Origin: Vibrio sp. ED004 | GTDB lineage: Bacteria; Pseudomonadota; Gammaproteobacteria; Enterobacterales; Vibrionaceae | Assembly (NCBI RefSeq): GCF_023206395.1 | Contig: NZ_CP066150.1 | Location: 1,364,001 to 1,428,000, forward strand | DNA: 64,000 nt | Reading direction: 5' to 3' | Part shown: positions 9,126 to 18,363 of the stretch, in pieces | Position numbering within the stretch: the first letter of the stretch is position 1 | Layout: each line of letters starts with the position of its first letter | Program-made: the position numbers and the translations under genes | Notes under the pieces: model-generated | The model's input: only the letters and a program-made list of their open reading frames with translations | What the model was told of the DNA's origin: nothing | Databases searched by the model: none

Positions 9126-10457
9126 TTAAAACTTGGTCTCGAACGTAGCTTGTTGAGCCTGTTTTGCTCGATGCGCCATCAACACTGAGTCGCTGAATTT
9201 GCCATGAGCCACTGGATGCCCCATCGCACGAGCGATGTACGCCATCGACTTATCGACATGAGAAAAGAACTTATGCCAACCTGCACATAAGTAGTTCAAG
9301 CCCGGTTCGCCTGCACGAGTTTTGATAAAGCGGTTCTTTGGACACTCACCATGACAAGCGAACTTGTAATCACACTGCTGACATTGACTGGTCAGTGTGC
9401 GGGATTTAGCAAAACCAAACTTTTGCTGTGGTGCGCTGTACGCCAAATCATCAAGTTTCTCGTGATGAATATTACCAATCTTGTATTCAGGGTAAACATA
9501 ATGGTCGCATGAGAAAACATCGCCATTTGGCTCCATTGCTAAGCCCTTTCCGCATATCTCGTTCAAGGTACACAATGGGTTCGGACGCCCAATCCATGTT
9601 TCTACGCTCGCTTCAAAATACTGAACAAACACCTTACCGATGTCGTTCTTAGCCCACTCATCAAATACAGAAATAAGGAAATTACCCCAAGCCAAGTCCG
9701 ACACACACCAAGATTCCATGATCGAATCTTTATGGCCGGGGATCAGGCGTTTGTCGCCTTGTTTGAGCTGCTCGCTCACTTGGGATGTTTGTGGTGCAAC
9801 CGTTCGGAACGTTTTCTGTTCAACGATAGGAATAAACTGCATTTGCGGTGACTTCACCACATCACGTAGGAAGCGATAGACCTCAAGTGCATTTTGACTG
9901 GTGAGGTTATTCACACAGGTAAGCGTTGCGAACTTCACTTGGTGTTTGTGCAGCAGATCCACAGCCGCCATCACTTGTTTGAATGTGCCACGGCCAGCTC
10001 TGTTAACACGATAGGCATTGTGCAGCATTTCAGGACCATCAATACTCAAACCGATCAGGAAGTTATTCTTCGCAAGAAACTCAGCCCAATCATCATTCAG
10101 CAAAGTACCATTGGTTTGTAAATCGTTTGAAATCAATACACCTTCAGGTTGGTACTTTTTCTGTAGCTCAACCACGCGTTCAAAATACGCCAAACCTAGC
10201 ATTGTCGGTTCGCCGCCCTGCCATGAGAAGATAATTTCTGGCGTGTTTTGACCTTCGATGTATTGTCGGATGTAGGTTTCTAACGTCTCATCATCCATTC
10301 TTGGAGAACTGCCTTTCTTGTACTCCAACAAATCTTGCTTACTTAGGTAGTAACAATATTTACAGTCAATGTTGCACGCTGCGCCAATCGGCTTAGCCAT
10401 GACATGCAAACGCTTAGACGCTTTACCGTTATATTGTGGACCTTGAGTAATATGCAT
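9126..10457 (-). CDS. Anaerobic sulfatase-maturating enzyme (radical SAM)
   Basis: A 443-residue radical SAM protein that converts an active-site Cys or Ser of sulfatases to formylglycine. The SAM cluster motif is C28-x3-C32-x2-C35 (CNIDCKYC), followed by FSWQGGEPT, the SAM-binding GGE motif. The C-terminal SPASM region carries the auxiliary cluster cysteines: CTLNEICGKG, GDVFSCDHY, CQQCDYKFACHGECPKNRF. Length and layout match anSME/AslB/ChuR proteins. Both sulfatases nearby (24614-26156 and 26503-28065) carry the Cys-type target CTAGR, so it is very likely their activator. Product is cytoplasmic, acting before export of the sulfatase. Confidence 0.93.
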   Translation of the reverse strand: MHITQGPQYNGKASKRLHVMAKPIGAACNIDCKYCYYLSKQDLLEYKKGSSPRMDDETLETYIRQYIEGQNTPEIIFSWQGGEPTMLGLAYFERVVELQKKYQPEGVLISNDLQTNGTLLNDDWAEFLAKNNFLIGLSIDGPEMLHNAYRVNRAGRGTFKQVMAAVDLLHKHQVKFATLTCVNNLTSQNALEVYRFLRDVVKSPQMQFIPIVEQKTFRTVAPQTSQVSEQLKQGDKRLIPGHKDSIMESWCVSDLAWGNFLISVFDEWAKNDIGKVFVQYFEASVETWIGRPNPLCTLNEICGKGLAMEPNGDVFSCDHYVYPEYKIGNIHHEKLDDLAYSAPQQKFGFAKSRTLTSQCQQCDYKFACHGECPKNRFIKTRAGEPGLNYLCAGWHKFFSHVDKSMAYIARAMGHPVAHGKFSDSVLMAHRAKQAQQATFETKF

Positions 10458-10495
10458 GATTTACCTACCTATTTTAGTATTCTGGACCCATCATA

Positions 10496-10545
10496 ATTCC
10501 TATTCGATCAGGTGGCATGTTATACCCTTTATAACCAATAGGAAT
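10496..10545. promoter_or_regulatory. 9-bp inverted repeat in divergent promoter region
   Basis: ATTCCTATT at 10496-10504 and AATAGGAAT at 10537-10545 form an exact inverted repeat in the 137 bp between the divergent maturase and lipoprotein genes. The half-sites are about 41 bp apart, roughly four helical turns, which would suit a dimeric or looping regulator. Confidence 0.4.
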
Positions 10546-10594
10546 GACCTTAAACGTTAGAATTAGACTCTATTTCGAACATCTGAGGCACGTG

Positions 10595-11383
10595 ATGAAA
10601 TTTCTTAATTACAAACAGTTAGCAACAATGAGCAGCGTCACCATGACTATTCTTCTGAGTGGCTGTGCAAGCGTGCCTACACACCCCATCGCCCAACAAA
10701 TTGACCAAGAGATGGTGTTGGTTGAAGGCGGCACATTCACCATGGGGTCGAACGATCCAGAAGCGACCAAAGCAGAGCGTCCTGCACGTAATGTAACTGT
10801 AGATAGTTTCTATATTGCGAAGTTTGAGGTGACTCAAGAATTGTTCGAATCGGTGATGGGTTCATCTCTCAGTTATTTCCAAAACCCACAAGTTCCGGTC
10901 AATAACCTTAGCTGGCAACAAGCAAACTATTTTGTCGAGCAGTTGAATGAACTAACGGGTGAAGAATACCGTCTGCCGACTGAAGCTGAATGGGAATTTG
11001 CAGCCAAAGGTGGCAATAAAAGTAAAGGCTATACTTACAGTGGTTCCAATAACTTAGATGATGTTGCGTGGTACTCAGCAAATTCTAAAAATAGCGCACA
11101 TCCAGTCGGGCTAAAGAAACCAAATGAACTAGGCTTATATGACATGACAGGAAACGTGGGCGAGTTTGTTATCGATGCCTTCGATGACACCTTCTACCGA
11201 TTCGGTCCAACAGACAACCCTAACAACGCAAAACACAGCGACGTCGGTTTATCACACAAATCGGTTCGCGGTGGCAGCTTTGCTTATGACGAAAATGAAT
11301 CTGAAAGTTACCGTCGTGACTTCGCAAGCCAATCGATCACTATGTCAGATATGGGTTTGCGTTTAGTTAAAGATACGAACTAA
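10595..11383 (+). CDS. Formylglycine-enzyme-fold (SUMF1-like) lipoprotein lacking catalytic Cys
   Basis: A 262-residue protein with a lipoprotein signal (ILLSGC, modified Cys near residue 23 of this start). A SUMF1/FGE-sulfatase fold follows: MVLVEGGTFTMGS, AKFEVTQELFE, YRLPTEAEWEFAAKGG, LGLYDMTGNVGEFV, SVRGGSFAYDENES and DMGLRLV. True formylglycine-generating enzymes need two Cys after the GGS motif. Here that stretch has none, and the mature chain has no other Cys. It therefore cannot be a sulfatase activator of the known type. It resembles the many FGE-fold binding or structural proteins. The start was chosen because GAGG lies 7 bases upstream; an ATG 17 codons earlier would spoil the signal peptide. 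A sulfatase maturase lies divergently beside it. Confidence 0.82.
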   Translation: MKFLNYKQLATMSSVTMTILLSGCASVPTHPIAQQIDQEMVLVEGGTFTMGSNDPEATKAERPARNVTVDSFYIAKFEVTQELFESVMGSSLSYFQNPQVPVNNLSWQQANYFVEQLNELTGEEYRLPTEAEWEFAAKGGNKSKGYTYSGSNNLDDVAWYSANSKNSAHPVGLKKPNELGLYDMTGNVGEFVIDAFDDTFYRFGPTDNPNNAKHSDVGLSHKSVRGGSFAYDENESESYRRDFASQSITMSDMGLRLVKDTN

Positions 11384-11452
11384 CTAAAGATACCGAAGGT
11401 ATCAGTTCAATAACCTTCACCAGCAATACTAAAAGTACGATTAGTACCATTC

Positions 11453-11483
11453 AAACGTTAGAAATCTGGCCAAACATTAGAAC
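11453..11483. repeat. Direct repeat AAACRTTAGAA before the phosphatase gene
   Basis: AAACGTTAGAA (11453-11463) and AAACATTAGAA (11472-11482) are spaced 19 bp. The same AAACGTTAGAA occurs at 10552-10562 ahead of the FGE-fold lipoprotein gene. Three copies in front of two neighbouring genes suggest a shared regulator site, but this is unproven. Confidence 0.35.
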
Positions 11484-11512
11484 TCAGCGGCAACAGTAAA
11501 TAAGGAAACTCT

Positions 11513-13195
11513 ATGCAATACACCAAGCTTTCAGGACTAACCCTCGCGTTACTCTGCGCTCTTCCAACTTCAGCTGCGGAAAAGCCAAATCTAGTCCTTC
11601 AAATCACGGTAGATGGCCTGCGCGCAGATCTAATCGAACGATATAAGCACAACTTCGGTGAAGGCGGTTTCCGGTACTTAATGGATGATGGTACCTACTA
11701 CACCAACGCAAACTACCAACATGGCAACACGGAAACGATCGTGGGCCATGTGTCGCTTGCAACAGGTGCTCCACCGAGCGTACACGGCATGGTAGGTAAT
11801 GTTTGGTATGACCGTAGCGAAGAACGTTTGGTGTATAACGTAGAAGACGGTAACTACCAAATGCTGACCTCTGGTGCAGGTGTCGATAAAGCAACAGAAA
11901 TAGACCCAACGCAGAAGACAGCACAAGGCGACGGTCGCTCTCCAGAGCCAATACTTTCCACCACGTTTGGTGATGAGCTAACGATTTCCAATAGTGGCAA
12001 ATCAAAAGTGTTCGGTGTCTCTGTGAAAGACCGCGGCGCAATCTCATTGGCAGGACACAGTGGCAAAGCCTTCTGGTTCTCCAAAGCACAATCTGAGTTT
12101 GTCACCAGTAACTATTACTACGACGAGTATCCAGATTGGGTATCACGGTGGAACGAGAAAGCGATTGCTGCTCAGTATTCCAAACAGAAATGGGAGCTCT
12201 CATTACCGCGTGAGAAATACACGTTGCAAGAACACGATACCGAGCACAAAGTGAAACTCGGTGATTTCCAACGTACCTTCCCTCACCCATACGGCCCGGC
12301 AAGTTACAAGTACTACAGCACCACCCTAACCGTCAGCCCTGCTGGTGACGAGATCACGGAAAACTTCGCTAGCACCTTGTTGATGCAAGAGAAGCTTGGC
12401 CAAAGTGACGTGACTGATTATCTGTCTGTAAGTTTCTCTTCAAACGACTACGTGGTGCACCTTTACGGCCCTGAAAGCCTAGAAACAGAAGACAACCTTA
12501 TCCGACTTGATAAGACTCTCGCTAAGCTTTTCAAAACCGTGGATAACCAAGTCGGGCTAGAAAACACATTGATTGTGCTGTCTGCCGACCACGGCGTTCC
12601 TGAATCTTCACCTGCGGCAAATGCGCTTGGTTTCAATCAAGCTCAATACTTCAATAAAGACACACTACTCTCGAGTGGTGTTGAGAAACGATTGAAGGAT
12701 GAATTTGGTTTAACCAAAGACGCGATTCGCTTGTACGCACAACCTTACATCTATCTGAATCATGGTCTGATCGCTGAGAAGAAGCTTGATCTGGCTAAGG
12801 TACAAGAAGTCATTGCTGATGAGATTGCAAAAGTGGAAGGTGTTGCGTTTACTGTATCAAGTAGTGACATTGTGGCTAACCGAGTGCCGGATACGCATGT
12901 GATGCAGCTAATTAAAAACAACTACCACCCTGCTCGTTCAGGCGATGTGTATGTGGTATTCGATCCGCGTAGCTACATTAACGACATGGAAGGCCTGCAA
13001 ATTGCCTCGACTCATGGTTCTCCTTGGAAATACGACACACATGTACCGGTTATCTTCGCAGGCTACGATGTTGAAGCTCAGAAGGTCTCGCGTGCAATCA
13101 CGCCATACGATATTGCCCCGACGCTTTCAAACAAACTGGGGATCACACAACCAAGTGGGTCAATTGGAGAGGTACTACAAGAGATCACTGACTAG
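11513..13195 (+). CDS. Alkaline-phosphatase-superfamily phosphatase/phosphodiesterase
   Basis: A 560-residue exported enzyme (signal peptide to about residue 21) of the type I phosphodiesterase/PafA-like branch. Metal ligands appear as TVDGLRADL near the N-terminus, LSADHGVPE in the middle and STHGSPW near the C-terminus. The likely nucleophile is Thr75 in NTETIVGH, followed by the family segment SLATGAPPSVHG. It should hydrolyse phosphate mono- or diesters in the periplasm. It is in the same superfamily as sulfatases but has Thr instead of the formylglycine Cys, so it does not need the maturase next door. AAGGA lies 6 bases before the ATG. The neighbouring lipoprotein is upstream on the same strand. 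Confidence 0.88.
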   Translation: MQYTKLSGLTLALLCALPTSAAEKPNLVLQITVDGLRADLIERYKHNFGEGGFRYLMDDGTYYTNANYQHGNTETIVGHVSLATGAPPSVHGMVGNVWYDRSEERLVYNVEDGNYQMLTSGAGVDKATEIDPTQKTAQGDGRSPEPILSTTFGDELTISNSGKSKVFGVSVKDRGAISLAGHSGKAFWFSKAQSEFVTSNYYYDEYPDWVSRWNEKAIAAQYSKQKWELSLPREKYTLQEHDTEHKVKLGDFQRTFPHPYGPASYKYYSTTLTVSPAGDEITENFASTLLMQEKLGQSDVTDYLSVSFSSNDYVVHLYGPESLETEDNLIRLDKTLAKLFKTVDNQVGLENTLIVLSADHGVPESSPAANALGFNQAQYFNKDTLLSSGVEKRLKDEFGLTKDAIRLYAQPYIYLNHGLIAEKKLDLAKVQEVIADEIAKVEGVAFTVSSSDIVANRVPDTHVMQLIKNNYHPARSGDVYVVFDPRSYINDMEGLQIASTHGSPWKYDTHVPVIFAGYDVEAQKVSRAITPYDIAPTLSNKLGITQPSGSIGEVLQEITD

Positions 13196-13262
13196 ACTCA
13201 ATCTCTAAGGTTTCCTGATCTAGGTTTCGTCATCTAGATTTCGAATCCAGCACCCACTCAAG

Positions 13263-13320
13263 AAAAGAGCCGTTTATCATATTCAGACTGATTCAGTCGA
13301 AACAGATAAGCGGCTCTTTT
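13263..13320. terminator. Large hairpin terminator between convergent genes
   Basis: A 16-bp stem with one G-T pair: AAAAGAGCCGTTTATC (13263-13278) with GATAAGCGGCTCTTTT (13305-13320). It can serve both the phosphatase and the lipid kinase gene. Confidence 0.8.
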
Positions 13321-13362
13321 AATCAATAGCGGATAGATTGAATCAATATAAGTTAAGTGCCT

Positions 13363-14268
13363 TCACTGGTTCTTCACCAAACAAGGACAGCTATCGGGCA
13401 GCACCAAACAAATGCTGGATGGCATGACCTCAAAACGTATTTGGTTGGATCGATAAGGTTCACCGTCAAGGTTAATGGGCAATGGCTGAGGGAAATCTAT
13501 CTCCAACCAACGCGCTTGAGTGTGAACAACGTATTGACCGTCGTCAGCGGGGTGTTTGAGCTCTTCGATGACTTTCGGTAAATCAGACGCAACGAATGCC
13601 TTGACCAAAGTAAGATCCATCAAGCCATCATCAATTAGCGCATTGGGCGCAAGCTCTTGACCACCTCCCGCGAGGCGACCATTACAAAACGCCCCCACCA
13701 GAATTTCGCCCGTAAAAGTGCCTTTATCTATGGTCAAGGTACCGCTGTAAGGTTTAAACCCTAGCGCTTTGACCACACCGGTTAGCGTGTATGCGCCACC
13801 ACCAAGAAAGTCTTTAAGTTCAACGGGCGTTTCGGCCGTCACTTCGGCGCCAAAACCCGCTGCAGCAACATTCATGAAATAACGATCATTGGCACGAACA
13901 CTGTCGACCGCAAACGCATTCCCTTCTAAAGCAAGCGTAAACGCCTGAGCAATATCGCAAGGAATTCCGATTGCGGTCGCAAAATCATTCGCGGTTCCCA
14001 TGGGAATAATAGCAAGCTGCGGCCTCTCGCTAGCACGAAACTGGTTAAGTGCGTTAACGGCCTCATTGACCGTTCCATCGCCACCCGCCACAATCAGACG
14101 CTTAACACCATCGCATATTGCCTCGCTTACCAAACGGAACATATCCGACGATTCCCAAGTCACTCTAACTTGCAGGTCAATATCATTGTCCCTCGCCGCA
14201 AAGATGGCTTGCCTTAACTCCGGGAAATTGGCTTTCTTTCCGTTTAAAATCGCGCGAATGCTTTCCAT
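13363..14268 (-). CDS. yegS: YegS-like lipid kinase
   Basis: A 301-residue member of the diacylglycerol-kinase catalytic family. The nucleotide site is [10 protein letters not shown] (GGDGT motif) and the second signature is [10 protein letters not shown]. The C-terminal part has [18 protein letters not shown] and INLDGE, as in YegS of E. coli, a phosphatidylglycerol/lipid kinase. The start is placed at ATG-GAA ([11 protein letters not shown]) because AAGGA is 8 bases upstream. A longer frame up to 14352 would overlap the LysR gene and adds residues unlike the family. It is close behind the LysR gene (19 bp), so both may be cotranscribed. Confidence 0.88.
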   Translation of the reverse strand: MESIRAILNGKKANFPELRQAIFAARDNDIDLQVRVTWESSDMFRLVSEAICDGVKRLIVAGGDGTVNEAVNALNQFRASERPQLAIIPMGTANDFATAIGIPCDIAQAFTLALEGNAFAVDSVRANDRYFMNVAAAGFGAEVTAETPVELKDFLGGGAYTLTGVVKALGFKPYSGTLTIDKGTFTGEILVGAFCNGRLAGGGQELAPNALIDDGLMDLTLVKAFVASDLPKVIEELKHPADDGQYVVHTQARWLEIDFPQPLPINLDGEPYRSNQIRFEVMPSSICLVLPDSCPCLVKNQ

Positions 14269-14287
14269 GGCTATGTCCTTGTATAGG

Positions 14288-15193
14288 CTAACTTGATAAC
14301 TCTTTTGCTGCCGCTTTGATCTTAGCTCGTAACCACTTATGGCTTGGTTCATTAGTCCGGCTTGGATGCCAAATCATACACATATCGAGGTCTTCTAATT
14401 CGAAGGGTAATGGCAGTGTTTTTACCGCGTACTTTTCAGAAAAACAACGCACGGATGAAATAGGTAACACCCCGATGTAATCAGACCCTTCAATAACAGG
14501 TAGCATCTCGACAACACCCGCAGCACGATAGACTATTCTACGTTTTTCTAGGTCACTGTAGTGTTCAGAGCTCAATAAGCTTTTACGTGCATGCCAACGA
14601 GATACGACCACATGTTCAAGTAAAAGGAACTGTTCCATGTCGATAGTATCGCCCACAATAGGATGGTCTTTGCGGCACACCACTACTAGCTCCTCTGTAG
14701 AAATCACCTCATGCTTAAGCATGGTTCTTCCTTTTGGCGTCATATCGACAATAACATCGTGTCTTTGGAGCCTTAAATCAGACTCGTAGTCTTCCGTAAA
14801 CAGAGGGTGAACTTCGAGTGCGATGCCAGGTGCAACTTGGCTGATTAACTGCATAACTCTTGGCATCATTTCATAACTCGCCGCCGAGACGCAGGCAATT
14901 GAAAACACTCGGCCTGAAGTTTTAGGGTCGAAGTCTCTTGATGCGGATAAGGTAGAAGTAAAGTTTTTAAGCGCAGCGGCCATTGCAGGATAGATATCAA
15001 TAGCAAATGTGGTCGGCTCTACGCCAGAAGTGGTTCGGTGAAACAGTGGCTCATCATAGATATCTCTCAACCTTGCAAGCGCCTTGCTCACAGCCGGTTG
15101 GCTTATATCCATACGATTTGCAGCTCTTGATAAGTTCTGCTCTTCATAGATAGCGACAAATATAGGAATTAAATTTAGCTCGGTACTTTTCAT
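14288..15193 (-). CDS. LysR-family transcriptional regulator
   Basis: A 301-residue regulator. The winged helix-turn-helix is at residues 5-65 ([33 protein letters not shown]) and the effector-binding domain at about 90-295. It lies between the Bat operon and the yegS-like gene on the same strand, 78 bp after the batD stop. It could control one of these or the sulfatase locus; the sequence does not say which. No divergent partner gene exists, unlike many LysR regulators. Confidence 0.9.
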   Translation of the reverse strand: MKSTELNLIPIFVAIYEEQNLSRAANRMDISQPAVSKALARLRDIYDEPLFHRTTSGVEPTTFAIDIYPAMAAALKNFTSTLSASRDFDPKTSGRVFSIACVSAASYEMMPRVMQLISQVAPGIALEVHPLFTEDYESDLRLQRHDVIVDMTPKGRTMLKHEVISTEELVVVCRKDHPIVGDTIDMEQFLLLEHVVVSRWHARKSLLSSEHYSDLEKRRIVYRAAGVVEMLPVIEGSDYIGVLPISSVRCFSEKYAVKTLPLPFELEDLDMCMIWHPSRTNEPSHKWLRAKIKAAAKELSS

Positions 15194-15271
15194 ACAGTTC
15201 CATATTAAAGAAGCAGATTCCCTATAGTAGAGAACCTGCCGATTATGTTCGATGCGAATAACTAAAGTTTG

Positions 15272-16639
15272 CTACTTAGTTCTATCTTTTAAGTCTGGCA
15301 AGGCTTTAGGGATTTTCAAGCGGGCGAAAATTGAACGAGCATGGCTTGAGTTTGATTGGTCACTGGGTAGGTTGCGTAACCCTCTCCACAAACGAACGAA
15401 TACGTTTTTATCTTCATGCCCTTGTTGAAGTGCTTCGCTGTCTTCCACCCAACGTTTTTGTCCATTCAATTTACCCAGTTGGGCTTTACCTAGTTCTAGC
15501 TGACTAGTTTGAGTTCGTAACTCACGATAGACAAAGGTTCTCAATGCAGACCAATTACCTTGCTTGAGTAAACGACGTAATACCAACCAACTTGGTGTTG
15601 GACGATTTGCGTAGTAACGCTTAACGGAAACAATCAACGCAATGCAGACTAACAGAGCCAAACCCACACTAATAAACACCGACATGTAGGCCTTGATGAA
15701 AGATTGGACTGTGTGTTTGGCTTCAAACACTTCGCCTTTTATCACCACGTTTTCAAGGCGTTGATTTTTGCTGTCCCACCACTGAAATGAAAACTCTGGC
15801 AGCGTAAACTCACCACCTTGTTGAATCACATATACCGTCTCTTCAACTCGGCTAGAACGATAATCACCGCGCTCTTGTGTATCGTCTAAACGATTTGGCT
15901 GTGGGTAAGCTTGATATTGCTGAGTCGATTCATTGTTTAACACATCTGGCAGTAACACAGACAAGCTGTCTTTCGCTTTGATCGTCACAGTACGAGTAAC
16001 CGCATCGCCAACTTTCAAGTTTTCATTCGAACGCTGCCATTGCTGCTCTACATCCACATCTGTCGCAGAAAACCAAGGCGATTCATCACTTAATAAACCT
16101 GAAGGTAGTGAGGCTTCAAACTTGATCGGCTGCGTATAAAGCGTACCACCCACGTTTGAACCATCAGGAGCAGAAACTTGGATACGAACCGGCACGGTTG
16201 GAATAACAAACTCACCGGAAGTCATCGGATAAAGCGTCACTTCCCAACGCTGACGTGACCATGTAGTACCACCGACTCTTTCTGTGTAGTTCGTCGCAAG
16301 TTGGTTACGCTGCTTAGCGATCACGTTAGGGATTTCGATACTGCCAATTCGAGTGCCGCCTGTTAACCAGCGCGGTGTCGCCACCTCAATGTTCAGAATG
16401 ACCTGCTCATTTACGCTGACTTTGGTCGGCGTTATCTTGTCGCCTGACTTGGGTTTCTCACCTACCCAAGCGATAAGCTCAACGTCACCACTTTTTTGCA
16501 AATCGAAGATATCGGCAGCAGAAGCAACAGCAGGAAAAAACCAACTCAACATAAGAGTCATCGACAACAACCATGTACGAGCTGTGAATCGCGTTCGCTT
16601 TGATTGAATCGCTTCAAGAGCTAAATCGTATCGACTCAT
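15272..16639 (-). CDS. batD: BatD-like membrane protein
   Basis: A 455-residue protein. An N-terminal signal or anchor lies at about 22-43 (TWLLSMTLMLSWFFPAVASAA). Periplasmic Ig-like BatD domains follow (KVSVNEQVILNIEVATPRWL, VGDAVTRTVTIKAKDS). A transmembrane segment is at about 315-337 (AYMSVFISVGLALLVCIALIV), with a cytoplasmic tail of about 120 residues. BatD proteins accompany BatA/B in MoxR operons. The gene starts 4 bp inside the end of the VWA/TPR gene (ATGA overlap), so translation is coupled. It is the last gene of the operon. Confidence 0.85.
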   Translation of the reverse strand: MSRYDLALEAIQSKRTRFTARTWLLSMTLMLSWFFPAVASAADIFDLQKSGDVELIAWVGEKPKSGDKITPTKVSVNEQVILNIEVATPRWLTGGTRIGSIEIPNVIAKQRNQLATNYTERVGGTTWSRQRWEVTLYPMTSGEFVIPTVPVRIQVSAPDGSNVGGTLYTQPIKFEASLPSGLLSDESPWFSATDVDVEQQWQRSNENLKVGDAVTRTVTIKAKDSLSVLLPDVLNNESTQQYQAYPQPNRLDDTQERGDYRSSRVEETVYVIQQGGEFTLPEFSFQWWDSKNQRLENVVIKGEVFEAKHTVQSFIKAYMSVFISVGLALLVCIALIVSVKRYYANRPTPSWLVLRRLLKQGNWSALRTFVYRELRTQTSQLELGKAQLGKLNGQKRWVEDSEALQQGHEDKNVFVRLWRGLRNLPSDQSNSSHARSIFARLKIPKALPDLKDRTK

Positions 16640-18363
16640 TGTGTTTGCTCCTGTTTTGATGTCTGTTCCTGTTTTGGCGCCTGTTCAATAGATGGTGCAG
16701 GATCTCTTAACTGAATTTGGAACTTAGACTTCAAGAAGAACTTAGGATCCGCTTCGACGCGTTTTAACCACTTGTCGGCAAGCTCTTGGCTGCCCAAGAT
16801 TTCATTGGCGTTCAGCGTTTCCTTGAGCATCAATTCCGCTACCGTTTCTTCTTCGGCGCCATCACCCGTTCGCGGCTGATCGTCTTCGAGTTCTAAAGAT
16901 TCTTCAGGGCCATCTGTGGTTCCAGACTGGCTTTCGCTGGTTCGGTTTACCTCTTCGACAATCCCGCTAAGCACTGCAAGATTGTTCTCCACATCCGTTC
17001 TTAGTTCAGGTGAAAGATCCTCTTTCTCGCTTAGTGACTTCAAAAGGTCTCGCGCCGCAAGGTATTCACGCTGCCTAGCTAACGCACTGGCTGCATTGTA
17101 CAAACCAAGGTCAGTTTTGGTTTGCAGGAATGCACTGTGAGCGAGCTTAAAATCACGAGCATAGTAATAAGCCGCGCCCTTTCGCATTGGGTCCTTAAAA
17201 TGCTTGGCGGCTTCAAGGTATTCCTTTTGATTCAATAAACGTTGTCCTTGCTGATCAGGCGTTAGCCATAAATCCCACCACCATTGTGCTGTTTTACCCC
17301 AAACCGTCAGGGACTCTTCAACTACGGGTTTATCCGCGGTTAAGCTGACCGTTTTCGCCAAGGTATCCGGTGAATAGAAGGAACCCGTAATCAGCACACC
17401 AACCACACACCACTGAACCAACCACCCTTTTCTAAACCACAACAACATGATGATCGCCATTGGAATAAGCAGACCGTATCCCATGTCTTTCCAAGGCATT
17501 GAAGACTCGCCGTTAAGCTGCATGTTTCTTTCAACGGCTTGATTCAGTTGTCGAATATCCGAATCGTCAACGGTCACCTCTATCACTCGACCACTTGTCT
17601 TATTCGCCAAATTGCGCAATGAATCGAGGTCAACAGGGTTATCGCTCACCACATCGCTATTTCCGGCAGCCAAAATAAGCAACTGATATGGGTTTTCGTT
17701 GAAAAAAGTTTCAAAAGCTCGCGTCGTACTTGGATTCACACCATCTGATACCAACAACACTGACGAACCTAACTCACCAGACAATTGCTGATTTATGAGT
17801 GGCAACGCTTCTTCTGCTGACTTACCTGAAACAGGCATGATATCGGGTGTGATAGCCGCAAGAAACGGTTCAAATACCTTACTGTCCTGCGTCACGGGCA
17901 TCGCGACGTGTGCGCTGCCTGCGTAAACCACTAAGCCAGTGTTACCGCCTTTGCGAGCTGCCAATAAGTCTCTAATTTTCTGCTTGGATCGTTCCAAGCG
18001 ACTTGGAGGCAAATCTTTAGCAAGCATAGATTCACTGTTATCAAGCACAACCAACATCGACGCTTTGTCTTCACCAAAAGGCGATGCTTCACGTTGCCAT
18101 GTTGGGCCAGAACAGATAATGATGGCGATAGTCACAATTACCACCAATAGCTTCAACGGCAGTTGCTTGCGCCAGCCTGTTTCGCCAATCGTCAATGCAT
18201 CACGTAAATGTGCAGGTAGAATGTCTTTCCACGTTAGTTTTGTCTCTTCTCTCCAACGAACCCATAACAGAAAAAACATTGGAATAAAGGCCAACAACCA
18301 CAATGGTCGGATAAAATGAAACTGGGTAAAGAACTGTTGTATCGTGAGAGAATCAGGCATCAC
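16636..18363 (-). CDS. batB: BatB/BatC-type protein: VWA domain fused to TPR region
   Basis: 575 residues. Two N-terminal membrane helices (about 18-30 and 68-84) precede a von Willebrand A domain whose metal site begins MLVVLDNSESM (DxSxS). A further TM pair is near 290-330. A periplasmic or soluble TPR region follows (KEYLEAAKHFKDPMRKGAAYYYARDFKLAHSAF), with an acidic Gln/Glu-rich end. This fuses the roles of BatB (VWA) and BatC (TPR), as in other gammaproteobacteria. It overlaps batA by 11 bp and batD by 4 bp. VWA proteins of this class work with the MoxR ATPase, thought to act as a chaperone for envelope or metal-dependent complexes. Confidence 0.88.
   Translation of the reverse strand: MMPDSLTIQQFFTQFHFIRPLWLLAFIPMFFLLWVRWREETKLTWKDILPAHLRDALTIGETGWRKQLPLKLLVVIVTIAIIICSGPTWQREASPFGEDKASMLVVLDNSESMLAKDLPPSRLERSKQKIRDLLAARKGGNTGLVVYAGSAHVAMPVTQDSKVFEPFLAAITPDIMPVSGKSAEEALPLINQQLSGELGSSVLLVSDGVNPSTTRAFETFFNENPYQLLILAAGNSDVVSDNPVDLDSLRNLANKTSGRVIEVTVDDSDIRQLNQAVERNMQLNGESSMPWKDMGYGLLIPMAIIMLLWFRKGWLVQWCVVGVLITGSFYSPDTLAKTVSLTADKPVVEESLTVWGKTAQWWWDLWLTPDQQGQRLLNQKEYLEAAKHFKDPMRKGAAYYYARDFKLAHSAFLQTKTDLGLYNAASALARQREYLAARDLLKSLSEKEDLSPELRTDVENNLAVLSGIVEEVNRTSESQSGTTDGPEESLELEDDQPRTGDGAEEETVAELMLKETLNANEILGSQELADKWLKRVEADPKFFLKSKFQIQLRDPAPSIEQAPKQEQTSKQEQTQ

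Noticed and set aside
10595..11383. Second (aerobic) sulfatase-modifying enzyme
   Set aside because: Fold present, but both catalytic Cys are missing; only the lipid-modified Cys remains.
11604..12089. 161-codon minus-strand frame within the phosphatase gene
   Set aside because: Antisense shadow of a well-supported coding region, rich in Arg, Cys and His as expected for reverse frames.
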